Shown: positions 33,291 to 45,552 of the stretch, piece after piece | Layout of the letters: each line of letters starts with the position of its first letter | How positions within the stretch are numbered: position 1 is the stretch's first letter | NCBI GenBank assembly: GCA_034509735.1 | Contig: JACGWO010000004.1 | Span: forward strand, 22,983,395 to 23,047,394 | Direction: 5' to 3' | Source: Sesamum alatum | Taxonomy: Eukaryota > Streptophyta > Magnoliopsida > Lamiales > Pedaliaceae | DNA: 64,000 bases | Position numbers and translations under genes: made by a program | The notes under the pieces: model-generated | Told to the model about the DNA's origin: nothing | Databases searched by the model: none | Seen by the model: the letters and a program-made list of their open reading frames with translations, nothing else

Positions 33291-36200
33291 GCACAAATAA
33301 CCTGGTTGACGTGAGACATGATCCCGTTTAATATTTCATTTTACATCTTAGGCTTGTACTATTCCTTCATAAACTCATTTAGCGTAATGAGCATTGTTAT
33401 CTAGTCCGGGGTGAGATTGATTGTCAATCCCATGCCCTAGACTTAGATTGGGAGATAATTGGAAGGACTGTACTTGTATGGTAGTCGACAGCTTAAATGT
33501 TCACCATATTCACCTAGCTCTAGTGCCATAGACATTGCTAGATGGCTACCCATGGTAACGGGCGCTTCTGGATCAATGGTTAATTAGAGGTGATTAAGTA
33601 AATTAGATCTAATTAATTAATTGTGTTGGACACAATCCAAATCTAGTTGAGCATGAACCTAAAGAGTCACAAAAAATCACTATGAAAGTAGTAGAACTAA
33701 TTATGCAACTAAAATAAATGAATTAATTAAAATTGTTTAAATTAATTGTGGAAATAATTAGATCGTTTAATGGAAAAGTCCATTTGATGGATGTCCCAAT
33801 ATTTAATTAATTGGATTTATCAAATTTGGGCCTAGCACAATTAAGTTGATTTGATTAATATAATTGAGTTTGATTCGATTAGTTAATTTGATTACTTGAT
33901 GGGCAAATGTCATATTTAGTCCCTTAAGTTTGCGTTTAGAATCACTTTAGTCCCTCAAGTTCATTTTTTGACTTTAGCACCCTTAAAGTTTAATTTTTGT
34001 TTCAGATTGGTCCCTCAGACCATTTTTCGGCGAAAATAAGGCTGGATTTTGACTTTTTCAAGGGTAAAATAGTCAATCTAAGTTTCACTTTCTCACTTTA
34101 GTCCCTTAAGTTTGTAAAAATTTCAAATTAGTCCTTTCTTAGTGTCCACATGTTGGAATTATCAGCACATAATAAAATATTCCATGTTCTTCACTCCATG
34201 CGTTAATTCTTTGCACTTTTATAACATAACTTGGACGTTTTCTTATTTGTTTGTTGGCTTGTTGAAATTGTTTCGATAAATACAATATTAAATCAATTGT
34301 TCAACATGAGCTACCATAACAAAAACTTCTCAACACAATCCAATATAATACATAACCATCAAAATAAACACTCAAAATAGAAAAACCTGTCCACAATATG
34401 CCAACCATCAAATGGTTCAGGGAATTGCAACAGCCACATTGGATTGAGAGGAAACTGTTGTTTATCAAAAGTAGGTGATAAAATGAGAACAGAATACATG
34501 CAGTATATGGCAAAAAGGTGCACTCCCTGATGCGAGGTTAATGGAATGATATCTAGGCTAGGAATAAAATGCATTTACCATAATTAGCCCGAAACAAACC
34601 AACAAACAAATTAAAGGAGAACCGTTTTTGCTTCCAAAGAATTGAAATTCAGATCAAATACTACTACCATGTCAATTAGAAGAGTTCAAAATACATAACC
34701 ATGTCAATACATAACCATCAAATATTGAGAATAGTTCAAAATATTTAAACTAATCCAAATAATTTCAAAAGATCACGATAGAAACTACATAAAAGTACTG
34801 AAGACAAGAGAAAACTACATCGGCAAAGATGTCTCAAAACTACATCCTTTGAAATCTAGAGCCCCCAACATATGTCGAAATGCAAGTTCTTGTGTCATTT
34901 TTCAACTGTTCAATCACTTTCTGTATCTTGAGTGTTTGTTTTGATGGTTATGTCATAAAAGTGTAAAGAATTAACGCGTGGAGTGAAAAACATGAAAGTC
35001 TTTATTATGTGCTAATAATTCCAACATATGGACACTAAGAAAGGATTAATTTGAAACTTTTACAAACTTAGGGGACTAAAGTGAGAAAGTGAAACTTTTG
35101 ACTATTTTACCTTGAAAAAGTCAAAATCCAGCCATATTTTCACCGAAAAATGGTCTGAGGGACCAATCTGAAACACAAATTAAACTTTAAGGATGCTAAA
35201 GTCAAAAAATAAATTTGAGGGACTAAAGTGATTCTAAACGCAAACTTAAGGGACTAAATATGACGTTTACCCTTACTTAATTGATGGAGTTGAGCTTTAG
35301 TTTATTTAATTAGATTAAATAAGCTACCGGGCTTCTGTTGGGTGTTAAACTAATTGGATTAATTTAAAATGCCTAATGGATCTTGGTTGTGCTCGGATTA
35401 ATTTAATAATCTTAAACTAAGTCTGAGCTTACTTCTTCTATGACTAGGTCAAGGAGGAGTTGAGACTCCTCTTTGTGGAAGAGTGAGAGCCCAAGGCGGT
35501 CTATGAAATGCGTTTAAGCTCCTTGAGTTTGTGGTCACAACGATTGATTGAATAGGGAATGGTTTCCTATGTTGATTGATGAAGTAAACACGTTCAGAGT
35601 AGTGATCATAGTTGTCTAGTCTAGGATGAGAATCACGCCAAATTTCATGCCCTAGACTTGGATCGGGAGACAACCGATGGAAGGACCTTAGTTGTATGGT
35701 ACTCAAGGCCTAAATGCTCACACCATATTCACCTAGTCTCCAGTGCCATGGACATTGCTAAACGACCACAAGCCCAAGACTAGCTTCTGGATTCATGGTT
35801 AACCAGAGACGATTAATTAAATTAGATTTAATTAATTAATGGTATTGGAGAAAAGTTCATTTGATGGATGACCCAAAATATTTAATTAGTTGGATTAATT
35901 AAATTTTGACCTAGCACAATTAAGTTGATTGGGCTTGATTTAATTCGTTAATTGGATTAATTAATTGTTGGAGTTGGGTTTTAGTTTATTTAATTAGATT
36001 AAATATTCGAATGGGCTTATGTTGGTTTTAAATTAATTCGACTAATAAAATGCCTAATAGGTTTTTGTTAGACTCGGATTAATTTATTAGTTAAATTAAA
36101 CCAAGTCCGGTCCTCCTAAACTAAGCCTAACCGATTGCTTCTACAACTAGGTCAAGGAGGAGTTGAACTCCTCCTTGTGGAAGAGTGAGAGGCCGAGTGG

Positions 36201-36865
36201 GGTTACTTAGAGAGCCCCACACGGCCCTGTTACCATAGATATACACTAAGTGTATATTATATTTTTGGATGAGTATATCTTAAAGATATTGATAAGAAGT
36301 ATTCTTTTACTTCCATAATTCTCTCCAAAACCCTGCACTACTCTCTCTCCCCTAATTCACACGGATTCCTCATCTCTCTCATAATTCTCCCTCAAGTTCT
36401 TCTTGAACTAGTTTCAAGAAAGAACTCATATAATTCGATTCACTAATTTGATAATGAGATCCGGATTAGTTTCTTCCAATAGAATTCGTTTATGTTGCAA
36501 GATCACTGTCCACCTAGCAGTGGGTTCATGAATTCTACTTCCGGCGTGTGGTCTAGATGTATGTATAGGAGATCTACATCGATCTCGGCATGAATGCATA
36601 TCCGGAGAAGGAACGTGTGTAGCAGATTCAGAACGAAATCGAAAAACGTATAATCTTGTGGTTATTTTTCCTTTTTTTTTTTGTTTTGGATGTATGTCGT
36701 GTAGCCACGAAAATAATTGCATGTATTTTATTTATGTATTGTGTTTTTTAGTACCGAACACCCAGAAAATCAAGGGGTACATCCCCTTAATGGGATTTAA
36801 ATTTGATGTGATTTTTGCTTCTGCATCACATTTTAATTTTCTCAGGCCATAAACTGTTCCTTTCA
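33291..36865 (+). repeat. two tandem degraded copia LTRs, the first split by a MULE
   Basis: Copy 1 (about 33300-33900 plus 35273-35490) and copy 2 (about 35500-36865) share ATGCCCTAGACTT, CACCATATTCACCTAG, AGTGCCAT and ACTAGGTCAAGGAGGAGTTG in the same order and orientation. The same landmarks occur in the 22646-24611 LTR. Copy 2 continues through CCGAACACCCAGAAAATCAA to an end at CTTTCA (36865). No gag, pol or PBS is seen. Confidence 0.7.
33901..35272. mobile_element. MULE-type element with about 330-bp inverted repeats (1372 bp)
   Basis: Ends GGGCAAATGTCATATTTAGT and ACTAAATATGACGTTTACCC are inverted copies that continue pairing for about 330 bp on each side (through GGACACTAAG, GTGCTGATAATTCC-type blocks and AAAGTGTAAAGAATTAACGC). 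TSD TTACTTGAT (33892-33900) / TTACTTAAT (35273-35281), one mismatch in nine. No transposase in the 700-bp interior. It interrupts copy 1 of the copia LTR array. Confidence 0.9.
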
Positions 36866-38000
36866 GTAAGCTTCAACCTTTATCTATACCTGAATGAAAA
36901 TGAGAAAGGATCACCATGAATTTTGTCATTAGATTGCACACAAGTTCAGAAAATATGATGTTATTTGAGTAAATGTGGATAGACTGACTAAATCAACTCA
37001 TTTTTTACTTGTACGACAAGGTGATTTTTTGGATAAATTAGCTTAGTTGTACGTTTTAGAAATTATAAGATTGCATTGAACGCCTATTTCTATAGATTCG
37101 GAGAGAAATCCTCAATTTTCTTCATGTTTTTCAGAAAGTTTACAAAGGAAATTAGGTATGAAATTGCATTTTAGTATAACATTTTATCCTCAAATAGATG
37201 CATAGTTGGAAAGAACAATTCACACTGAATAATATGCTAAGAGCTTGTACAATTGAGTTTAGGGCAAATTTGAATGATTACCTATCACTGATAGAATTTT
37301 CATATAACAATAGTTTTCATTCCAGCATCAGAATGCACTCATAGGAAGTTTTACATGGAAGAAGATATTGGAGTCCAATATCTTGAGATGTTGATGGATT
37401 ATGTCAACTTTAAGGTCCCGAATTGATGCAAGAAAATAATAGACAATATACAAATAATTAGGAAGTGTTTGAAAACAACACGAGGTTGGTAGGAAAATTA
37501 CTTTGATAAACACTAAAGAGAGATGAAATATAAGATACGGAGAAAGTCTTTATGATGGTATCTTCTTGGCAAAGAATCTTAAGATATGGTAAGTAAGGAA
37601 AGTTGAGTCTGAGTTATATTGACCCATATGAAACTACGGAAAGAGTTGGACCACTAGTGAATCGATTAGTATTACCAGTATAATTATCACAGATACATGG
37701 CGTATTCCATGTTTCTATTCTACGACGATGTTGGTTGTTCTCAGTATGTTCTGCGTGAACCAAAGATAGAAATTTTAGAGGAATTAATGTGTGTAGAAGA
37801 GCCAATAGAGATCTTGATAGGAGTGCAAAAAAATTGAGAAATAAAGAGACACCAATGGTAAACTAAAGTAGAGTCATTACTCTTCAACATAGGACACTTC
37901 GGAAGTTGAGTAGAATGTGAAATAGTAGTATCCGTATTTATTCCTCGAGTGGGTAAGTTGATTAAATTTTGATGACGAAATTTTTATTAGGAAGGGAGTA
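36866..38000 (+). pseudogene. Ty3/gypsy chromovirus integrase C-terminal relic
   Basis: Heavily decayed plus-strand pol tail. Still readable: NMLRACTIEFRANLNDYLSL, IEFSYNNSFHSSI, HGRRYWSP, LRYGKXGKLSLSYI-type sequence, TERVGPLVNRLVLPV and LSQIHGVFHVSILRR. These are characteristic of Del/Tekay-type chromovirus integrases and their C-terminal extension. Stops occur every 10-40 codons. The stretch ends at a purine-rich AGGAAGGGAG tract just before TGTGACGTCC, where the 3' LTR starts. Upstream pol was lost where it meets the copia LTR array. Confidence 0.82.
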
Positions 38001-38606
38001 TTGTGACGTCCGTAGATTTTTATACTTCATTGTGGTATTAACTGATAATTATTAAGGAACTCTAAATTAATCATAAATAAATTATAGGTTGAAATTTGAA
38101 TGTATTAAATTTGCGAAATTTCAATTTTAGTCCATACGATAGGGGATTCAACACTTTTAGTCCCCTGCTTTATGATATTTCAAAATAGTCCAGAAATTTA
38201 GAAAAACTCGACACATTGAGTCCTTTACTTCATGGAATTTTCAAAATGATCCCAAAATTAGGAAAAAAACTTGACATATTTAGTCCCATAAATCATGTAA
38301 AGCAAAGGACTAAATGTGTCGAGTTTTCTCAATTTGGGACTATTGAGGACTAAATGTGACGAGTTTTTTTAATTTTGAGATCATCTTAAAATCCCGTAAA
38401 GTAGGAGACTAAATATGGTGAACCCCTATCCTATGGGACAAAAAATGTAATTTTGCCATCAAAACTTGAAGGGACTAAATTGAAGTTTCATAAAATGCTA
38501 AGGTTCAAATTATGTAAATTAAGAAAATAGGGGAAAGATGAAAATCTTATAAAAGATAAAATATAAAAAGAATAAAATAAAATAAATTGAATTTGGGAGC
38601 AGCAAC
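38001..38606 (+). repeat. gypsy chromovirus 3' LTR, left part
   Basis: Begins TGTGACGTCC immediately after the purine tract, as usual for Del/Tekay-type elements. It is interrupted by a fold-back MITE (38114-38492) and then by the hAT element at 38607; sequence resumes at 47999. The far end of the LTR is not defined. Confidence 0.68.
38114..38492. mobile_element. fold-back MITE in the gypsy LTR
   Basis: GAAATTTCAATTTTAGTCC at the left and GGGACTAAATTGAAGTTTC at the right are inverted copies. Inner arms pair too (GATAGGGGATTCAACACTTTTAG against the reverse of a CTAAATATGGTGAACCCC stretch, in shorter blocks). No clear TSD. A related half lies at about 51090-51240. Confidence 0.68.
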
Positions 38607-39494
38607 TAGGGGTGTAACCGAGCCGAGCTCGAACTGAGCTTGGCCAAATTTCAAGCTCGAGCTTGACGAGCTCGCTAGGAACAAGCTCGAGCTCGAGCAC
38701 AATATAAGGTTCTCGAGCTCAAGCTTGCCAGCCGACTCACGAGCTCAAACTTATTGCTGATATTTTATTTTAATTTTTTTTATTAAGAATATATTATTAT
38801 AAAATTATAATATTAAATGTTAATTATAAAAAAGTGTTAAAAATATATTCTACAATACTTTAATCTAACGTTATGAATATATGACATCATAATATTTTTA
38901 TTATATATCTAATATTAGTTTAATAGTAACATAATTAGTGTAAGTATAGAAAATATACATCAAATTATGTAAATACTTATACATAATTTTGTATAGTTAT
39001 ATATACACCAAATTAAAAAATATTAATAAATTTTTAAAAGAATTCAATAATACTTATAGTATGCAATTTTAAAAATATATTTTTCCAAAACAGTTTTATT
39101 TAATAATTAAATTCTCTACAAGAAAATAGCTCAATAGCAACGAAATAAAATTAGCGTCGAGCTAATTAGACAGTGAAATTCTCAAAGCTAATTTACATTA
39201 TTTAATACAATAAATTTACTTTGGGGATAAATGCAAAACGGGTACCATACTATAGGCCACTTTGCAATTTTGATACCATAATTTTCAAAAAGGCCAATTT
39301 CAGTACCATACAATGGGGAGTTTGGCAAGATTGATACCGTAGTTTATGAAAGTTGCAAATTTAGTACTTTAGTTTTGAAACTGGTAGTTTTAGTACCGAC
39401 CCTTATCTTTTGATAATATCAATTCTAGTCCCCTAAATTTATTTTTCACACGGATTTTGCCTAAATTTTAGATTTAGCATCCCTATGACAAAAA

Positions 39495-39507
39495 TGGTAT
39501 CAGAGCC
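39495..39507 (+). other. viral tRNA-Met primer-binding site
   Basis: TGGTATCAGAGCC, the caulimovirid minus-strand primer site, defining nucleotide 1 by convention. It lies within a few bases of the junction with the MULE arm. Confidence 0.85.
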
Positions 39508-39529
39508 TAGGTTTATTCAACAAATATTT

Positions 39530-40440
39530 GTTTATATTAAATATTGATATTTTATCCCTAACGGATGAGATCTTTGAAAAGTATGGAACCGACGAGAGTT
39601 CGAGTTATAATGAAAACAGGGAATATTTTTCATATTCTGAAAATACAGAAAAAAAAAATTTTTCTTATGAAAATTCTTAAGAAAATTGCAACAGTCCGAG
39701 AATGATTGACTTGAATCTTCTTACCGAAGAAGAAAAGAGAGGAATGGTTGAGAAATTACCAAGTCCGACAGGCACTATCAGGAAATGCCTTCAGACGTCT
39801 ACATGCAGCTGAGATCCATGGTAGAATCCTAGCCAGGAGAAATGGAAACGGGTAAACTCCTGAATCAATATAGTTTTAAAAACAATGACTAAAGGAACTG
39901 ATTGGAAGGAACTCGAGCCGGACACCTCAAAATTCTCTCAAGATCTAAGAGAGATCCAGAAGACAGTTCAAGACTATGGACATAGGTTAATCCATATACC
40001 TATGAAAATAGACCTCTTGAGCCAAAAGATGGATGAGATCCTGAAGATCATTCCAGATCTACAAGGATCTTACAGATCTGAAAGTTGAAGTCACAGATCT
40101 GAAGAGAAACCAAAGGAATACCCCTGAGACATCCAGATCTCACCAAGAACCCATTAGGGACGCCTTTGAACCAGTACCTCTTCTGCACCAGAAGGGAAAG
40201 GCGACGGAGATCGTAAAGCCTGTACCTCTTCGCCTTTTCCCAACATGGGATTGTAGATCTAGTTAACGTCCAAACCAATGAGATCGCTCCAGCTTTACCA
40301 CTGTCGGAGGGAAGTACAGGCTCAAATAATCCCTCACAGGATCATCCTATGAGAGAAGGTACGGATTTCCACACCAACGCCACTCCAACGTTCGTGGGAA
40401 CCAAATTAAGTGAAAATCTAGGACGGAATCCACGACGAAT
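39530..40440 (+). pseudogene. viral N-terminal coding region (function uncertain)
   Basis: Open pieces include an acidic Ser/Tyr/Glu-rich stretch (39560-39680) and a 67-codon frame at 39885-40088 with a heptad-like pattern (REIQKTVQDYGHRLIHI, KIDLLSQKMDEILKI) suggesting a coiled coil. It could be the N-terminal part of the coat-protein polyprotein or a separate virion-associated protein. Frameshifts near 40088 and 40260 prevent a decision. Confidence 0.5.
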
Positions 40441-41440
40441 GCCTGAAAAATACACCATGGGCAAGATCTATGCTTCAGCCCTTACATCCTTATGGCACCA
40501 TACTCAACCTGGATGTCATTGACTTTCAAAATATTGAAAAGTTGATAGACGAATGTGTTGCAGCCATGAAGATACAGCAACCACATTAGAACTTGACAAG
40601 GAGAACTTCATAAGGTTATTGGAGTTAAGCTTGGAAGGTTCTGTGAAGGTCGGATGGGATAACACCCCAGGAGACACCAAAGCAAGTATCCTAGTCGGAA
40701 AGTCCAAAAGTGCTATCGCGGAATGACTCGAAAGGTTGATTAAAATACACTTTATCGAAGATGGATACTTCAAAGGAAGTAGAGCCGAAAAGGCTAGAGA
40801 GTACTTGCGGTAGATGAATATATCTATCGGTTCCGCAAGTTTTTTTTCCAAAGTGGAGTAATGACTGAAATAGCTGCTCCAATGTTCTTTGCAAAAATCT
40901 GCAGTCCATAGAGGGAAATGTTGATACAATCATACAAAGTACCCGAAGGACAACTGGATTCGGTGGCAAGAAGAATGTCTTTCCTCAAAGTCAAACTGAA
41001 GGATTGGTGTTATCAAGCATCCGTCGAGAAGAACATGAAAAGACTGAGAGGTAAGATTAGAAAAAACCCTCTCCATTGTGATAATAACGATTTTTCAACC
41101 ATTATAGGAGAATCAAGCGAGCGAAAGAAGAGGAGAAAGCAGGGTAGTGACTCTTATTCCAGGAGTTCCAGAAAATCCTCTTTCAGAAGGAGATCATGGT
41201 GGTCCAAATCAAAGGCCACATCATACAAATCTGGACAGGGAACAGGACGAACAAGAGCTTCATCCCAGGGATCTCGACGAATAGATGCAAGATCCACAGG
41301 GAGAACTCCTCCGAGAAGAACTTTCAGATGAGCCCATACCCGAGCCAATGAAAGTTTCAATTGTAACTGCTGGACGTGCAGCGCAAAAGGACATATATCA
41401 CCAGATTGCCCGCAAAAACGTTGTGAATTACGATAGTTTG
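40441..41440 (+). pseudogene. viral coat-protein region with zinc knuckle
   Basis: Recognisable from SVKVGWDNTPGDTKASIL, a KAREYL segment and a 41-residue stretch around KVKLKDWCYQASVEK in the 40918-41331 frame. These are followed by a strongly basic tail (RKKRRKQGS, RKSSFRRRSW). A CX2CX4HX4C knuckle, CWTCSAKGHISPDC, lies at 41368-41409 in another frame. The family protein forms the capsid and binds nucleic acid through the knuckle. At least three stops or frameshifts break it (40589, 40722 and 40814 areas). Confidence 0.8.
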
Positions 41441-41805
41441 AAGCCACTGATGACATTCTTGATACAGTTTACTATGGCAACTTGGTACCAATCTACCAAT
41501 TTGAATATCTTCCCTAGGATGAAAGCATATACGAGAAACACATAGAAAGTGATTTGGATGGATCTTCAACCGAGTCAAAGTAATTACAACGAAGGAGATA
41601 GGCTTCAAACCTCAGATAGCCTATCAGGATTCTTTTCAATGATGACGGTGTCAAATAAAACCATGGAAAGAATCATGAGACAAGACTCTAATCTCAGCCT
41701 AGACGACGACTTTAAGAGATCAATAGAGTCCTCAACCAGATAGGGCTGAACCACAGGAAACATCATATAATCTACAAGGTAAGTTCAAGTGGGTTTGCAA
41801 TTCCT

Positions 41806-42536
41806 ATGGAACTTACTGGTAATGTGATGGAAATGCAACTTATTCATAAAGAAGAAATTCTTGAAGAATTAAGTAAACTCAGGGAAGAAGAAGCGGTTAC
41901 TATGAAATGGATCCACATAGGAGCTATTGAAGTAGTAATAAAAGCAACTTTTAAGGAAGGAATTGATTCAAAAATACATTTATCAATAATGGATAGAAGA
42001 ATCAATAACTTAAGAGATGGTTGTCTTGGGACAATGATAGGAAATTTGTATGCAAGAAAATTGATGTTTGACATTCATCCTAAGATAGCATACAACCTAG
42101 CAGACCAAGATTTCAGTCCAATCTTAACCCTTCATCAGGATTTTAAAAGAAAATATCTTATGAAAGATGTGATCACTGCCTACAAAGGAAAAGAGCAGGG
42201 GTTGATTAAAGCCTTAACCCCTCCGGCTATTAGGCTTGATAATGTGAAACTTAGATTCCCTGAAGGCTAGAAATAAATTAAAGTTATATTTGACATCACT
42301 GAAAAGGAAAACTATTTTTCTTGTGACGACTTATATCATTTGCAACAACCTGTGTGGGAAAATATGACCAAATGCTAGAAATAGCAGGCCATGAGATATT
42401 TATTACAGAAATTGCAGGACGAGAAAATGGGATAATGACTTTCGGGTTAAGTTTCCTTGAAGGTCATAAACCATGGGGAAGAAAAGGTAATGATATGGAA
42501 TTCAGTCTATATGGATATACTATTAGAATTGAATGA
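41806..42536 (+). pseudogene. viral movement-protein region
   Basis: The 41806-42270 frame has KWIHIGAIEVVIKATFKEG, a DRRINNLRDGCLGTMIGNL segment and FDIHPKIAYNLAD, the pattern of caulimovirid 30K-type movement proteins. It stops at 42270, and related sequence resumes in the 42354-42536 frame (DQMLEIAGHEIFITEIAGR). In the family it forms tubules through plasmodesmata. The internal stop makes it non-functional as it stands. The protease frame overlaps its end by four bases (42533). Confidence 0.82.
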
Positions 42537-42849
42537 CTAGCCCATTTTCTATATACATATCTGTCGGTATGTTGTATGAACAATATAAGTCAGAATATTT
42601 TGCAGCTTATATTGACTCAGGATCAAGAATTTGCACGGCAAAACCCGGTGTATTCCTTAGCGAAGCTATGGAATCCTTACCCATTATTGCAGGAAGGGAT
42701 TTTTCACAAAAAAATCTAGTACTCAATAAGGGTATACGAGAAGCAAAAATCATGATTGGAGGAGTATTTGGAACACCTTGGTTCAAGGTAAAGACGCCTC
42801 CTATTTACTTTCATGATATAGGAGCAGATATTTTGCTAGGCAATAATTT
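42533..42849 (+). pseudogene. viral aspartic protease region, interrupted by a MITE
   Basis: Frame starting MTSPFSIYISVGML with the active-site motif AAYIDSGS and the typical downstream FHDIGADILLG. The catalytic Asp-Ser-Gly is intact. The frame is cut at 42850 by a 980-bp MITE; viral pol sequence resumes at 43830. The protease would open the pol polyprotein upstream of RT. Confidence 0.84.
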
Positions 42850-43829
42850 GGAAAAATAGCATTTTTAGTCCCATAACTTAGGTACCATCCATTACGGGAT
42901 TAGCACTTTTGGTCCCGTAACTTACAAAAGTTAGCAGTTTTCGTCCTCCCCTATTTTTCCGTTAGTCTTTTAACGGAAATGGCCATTTGGCCATTAACTT
43001 TTTCAAATTGAAGAAAAAATTGGCGCCCTTTGTGCTCGGTATCATATTTGGCGGGAATATAATATTGAGAGCTAAAATAAAAAATTGAAGGAGATTAGGA
43101 CAAATAAAGGTGATTTCTATCCTCTCTCGCAAAGAACAATCTTTCCTTCTTTAATTTTATTTATGTTGCAATTTATCATTTTCTACGAACTCTGTAAATA
43201 TTAGAACAAGTGTTGACCCATAAAAAATTCAAGTAACCCAATGTAACCACATAAATTTTTTTTTATTGCATAAATTACAAAAATTCAAGCTCTTGTAATT
43301 GAATATGTACTTGATTTCTGTAAATATTCAAGTAGATATTTATGCAATTTATGTAATTGAATTTTTGTAATTTATGCAATTTATGTAATTAATTTTTTGT
43401 AATTTATATGCTTACATTAGGTTACTTGAATTTTTGTGGATCAGCACTTGTTCTAATATTTACAGAGTCCGTAGAAAATGATAAATTGCAACACAAATAA
43501 AATTAAAAGAAAGATTATTTTTTGTGAGAGATGATAGAAATCACCTTTATTTGCTTTAATTTCCTTCAATTTTTTATTTTAGCTCTCAATAGTAGTTATA
43601 TTCTCGCCAAAAATGATCCCAAGCACAAAGAGCGCCAAATATTCCTTCAATTTGAAAAAGTTAACGGCCAAATGGCCATTTTCATTAAAAAAAAACTAAC
43701 GAAAAAATGGGGGAGGACCAAAAACTGCTAATTTTTGTAAGTTACGGGACCAAAAGTGCTAATCCCGTAATGGATGGTACCAAAAGTGAAAAGGCCCTAA
43801 AGTTATGGGACCAAAAATGCTATTTCCCC
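42850..43829. mobile_element. MULE-type MITE in the viral pol region (980 bp)
   Basis: Ends GGAAAAATAGCATTTTTAGT and CCAAAAATGCTATTTCCCC are inverted, with arms pairing for about 400 bp (TTACGGGATTAGCACTTTTGG against its inverse at about 43750). Perfect 9-bp TSD, CAATAATTT, at 42841-42849 and 43830-43838. The interior is also largely palindromic (GTAATTTATG repeats). It arrived after the virus. Confidence 0.93.
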
Positions 43830-43838
43830 CAATAATTT

Positions 43839-44890
43839 CATACAGACCTTTGCATATGTACAGGATAACCACAAGAATCTGTTGAATTTTACTACTAACT
43901 GTGGCAGTGAAATACAAGTTTTGCAAAGAGAGAAGGCATTTAATAGGATAATGCCCATTAATTTTCGCAATAAAGGTGGTGATGATGCCAAATTCATCAA
44001 AAAATGCAGGATAGAAGAAAATTTGGTAAGGCTCTTTTGTCTTTCAGGTAACAGGGTTTTCAGTGACCCTCCTGAAGAAGATCTTAGGATCTTGAAGGAA
44101 GTTATACAAGAGTGCAAGTCATTGGACATAAACGGAGAAAGTAAACTTTCTCTCGAGAATGTCAAGAGGCTTATCCAGAGGAATTTCAATGAAAATCCTT
44201 TGGCATGTTGGGATAGAAACAAGATCGAGGCTACTCTAAAGGTCAAAGAGGAATACAAGTATGAGTATGTCCAATACAAGCCTATCCAAATGAACATGGA
44301 GGATAAGAAAGATATGCAGGAGATCATCAAAGAGCATATCAATCTTAGACTCATCGAGCCTGGAGTCTCTGCCTATAGTAGCCTTGGTTTTCTGGTAAGA
44401 AACCATGGTGAGATAAAAAGAGGTAAACCCAGGTTAGTTATTAACTATCAAGGCATTAATAGAATATTAGAGTTTGATGGTTATTATATCCTAAGTAGAG
44501 AACACTTAATTGATGCATTAAAGGTGCGAAAGTGTTTTCCAAATTCAATTGAAAATCTAGGTTTTATCAGATTAAGATGAAAAATGATTCAAAGAAATAC
44601 ACTGCATTTTCCGCACCACAAGGACAATATATCTGGAATGTACTGCCTATGGGACTTGCCAATGCACCCCAGATATTTCAAAGAATAATAATCTTTTCAA
44701 AGATTATCTAGAGTTTATGTTTGTCTACATAGGCGACATCTTGATTGTATCCAAAAATATACAGGATCATATTAGACATATTGAAAAAAAATTTAATGCA
44801 TACCATAAAGAGGGATTAGTGCTTTCTAAAAATAAAGCCATCATAGCTGTCAATAAAATTGAATTTCTATAAATTCTTATTGACGAAAGC
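43839..44890 (+). pseudogene. viral reverse transcriptase region
   Basis: A long frame (43882-44580) leads into the RT fingers with LRLIEPGVSAYSSLGFLV and GKPRLVINYQGINRI, followed by frame breaks near 44540-44580. Downstream the palm motifs are present in other frames (PLPMGLANAPQIFQR-like sequence near 44640-44690, and the catalytic box at 44732-44749). The box reads YIGDIL instead of the usual YIDDIL, replacing a catalytic Asp by Gly. In the family this enzyme copies the pregenomic RNA. Confidence 0.88.
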
Positions 44891-45552
44891 AGGTATTGAG
44901 TTGTAGGAGCATATTGTAGAGAAAATTTACAATTTTCCTGACATTCTTAATGATAAGAAGCAGCTTCAAAGCTTCTTGGGAGTTGTCAATTTTGCAGGAA
45001 TCTTTATCAATGATCTTGCAAAATACAGAAAGGATTTCCGACCACTTTTGAATGAAACAGAAAGTTCAACGTGGAAATTGGAGAAAATTCATACACAAAA
45101 GGTTCATGAGTTAAAACAGGTTTGCAATAACCTACCAAAGACTGCAATCCCACAAGACGAAGATGAGTTGGTAGTCTATACGACGCCAATCATTACACAT
45201 GGGCAACAGTGCTCATGAGAAAGACAACTACTAGTGAAGAACAATGTAGATATACAGGAGGGTTGTTCACTGAGCAACAAGCCAAACTATGGCATATCAA
45301 CAACAAAGAATTCTTTTGCGGTTTGGAAGGCTTTCAAAAAGTGGCCTTTATTTTTACTGTCTAAAGAATTTACGTTGAAAGTTGATAATACAAATGTTGA
45401 AGCTTTCCATAAAAATAAACTTGAATCAAAAATTGAGAAAGCACATATTATTAGATGGAAAGCAGAATGCCAATATTATTGTTATAATATTGTCATTATC
45501 AAATCTCATGAAAATGTTCTTGCAGATTTCTTGACGAGAGATGGAGGCATCT
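44891..45552 (+). pseudogene. viral RNase H region
   Basis: After the RT connection (LQSFLGVVNFAGIFI), fragments on frames 44976-45218 and 45234-45554 include LKVDNTNVEAF, IIRWKAECQYYCYNIVII and KSHENVLADFLTRDGG, the usual end of caulimovirid RNase H with its C-terminal Asp motif. A frameshift near 45200 and further changes break the domain. Confidence 0.84.

Noticed and set aside
40476..40969. Minus-strand frames across the viral coat-protein region
   Set aside because: Shadows of the plus-strand viral coding region; no recognised domain.
43803..44354. 183-codon minus-strand frame
   Set aside because: Antisense shadow of the viral RT frame, which shows clear RT motifs on the plus strand.
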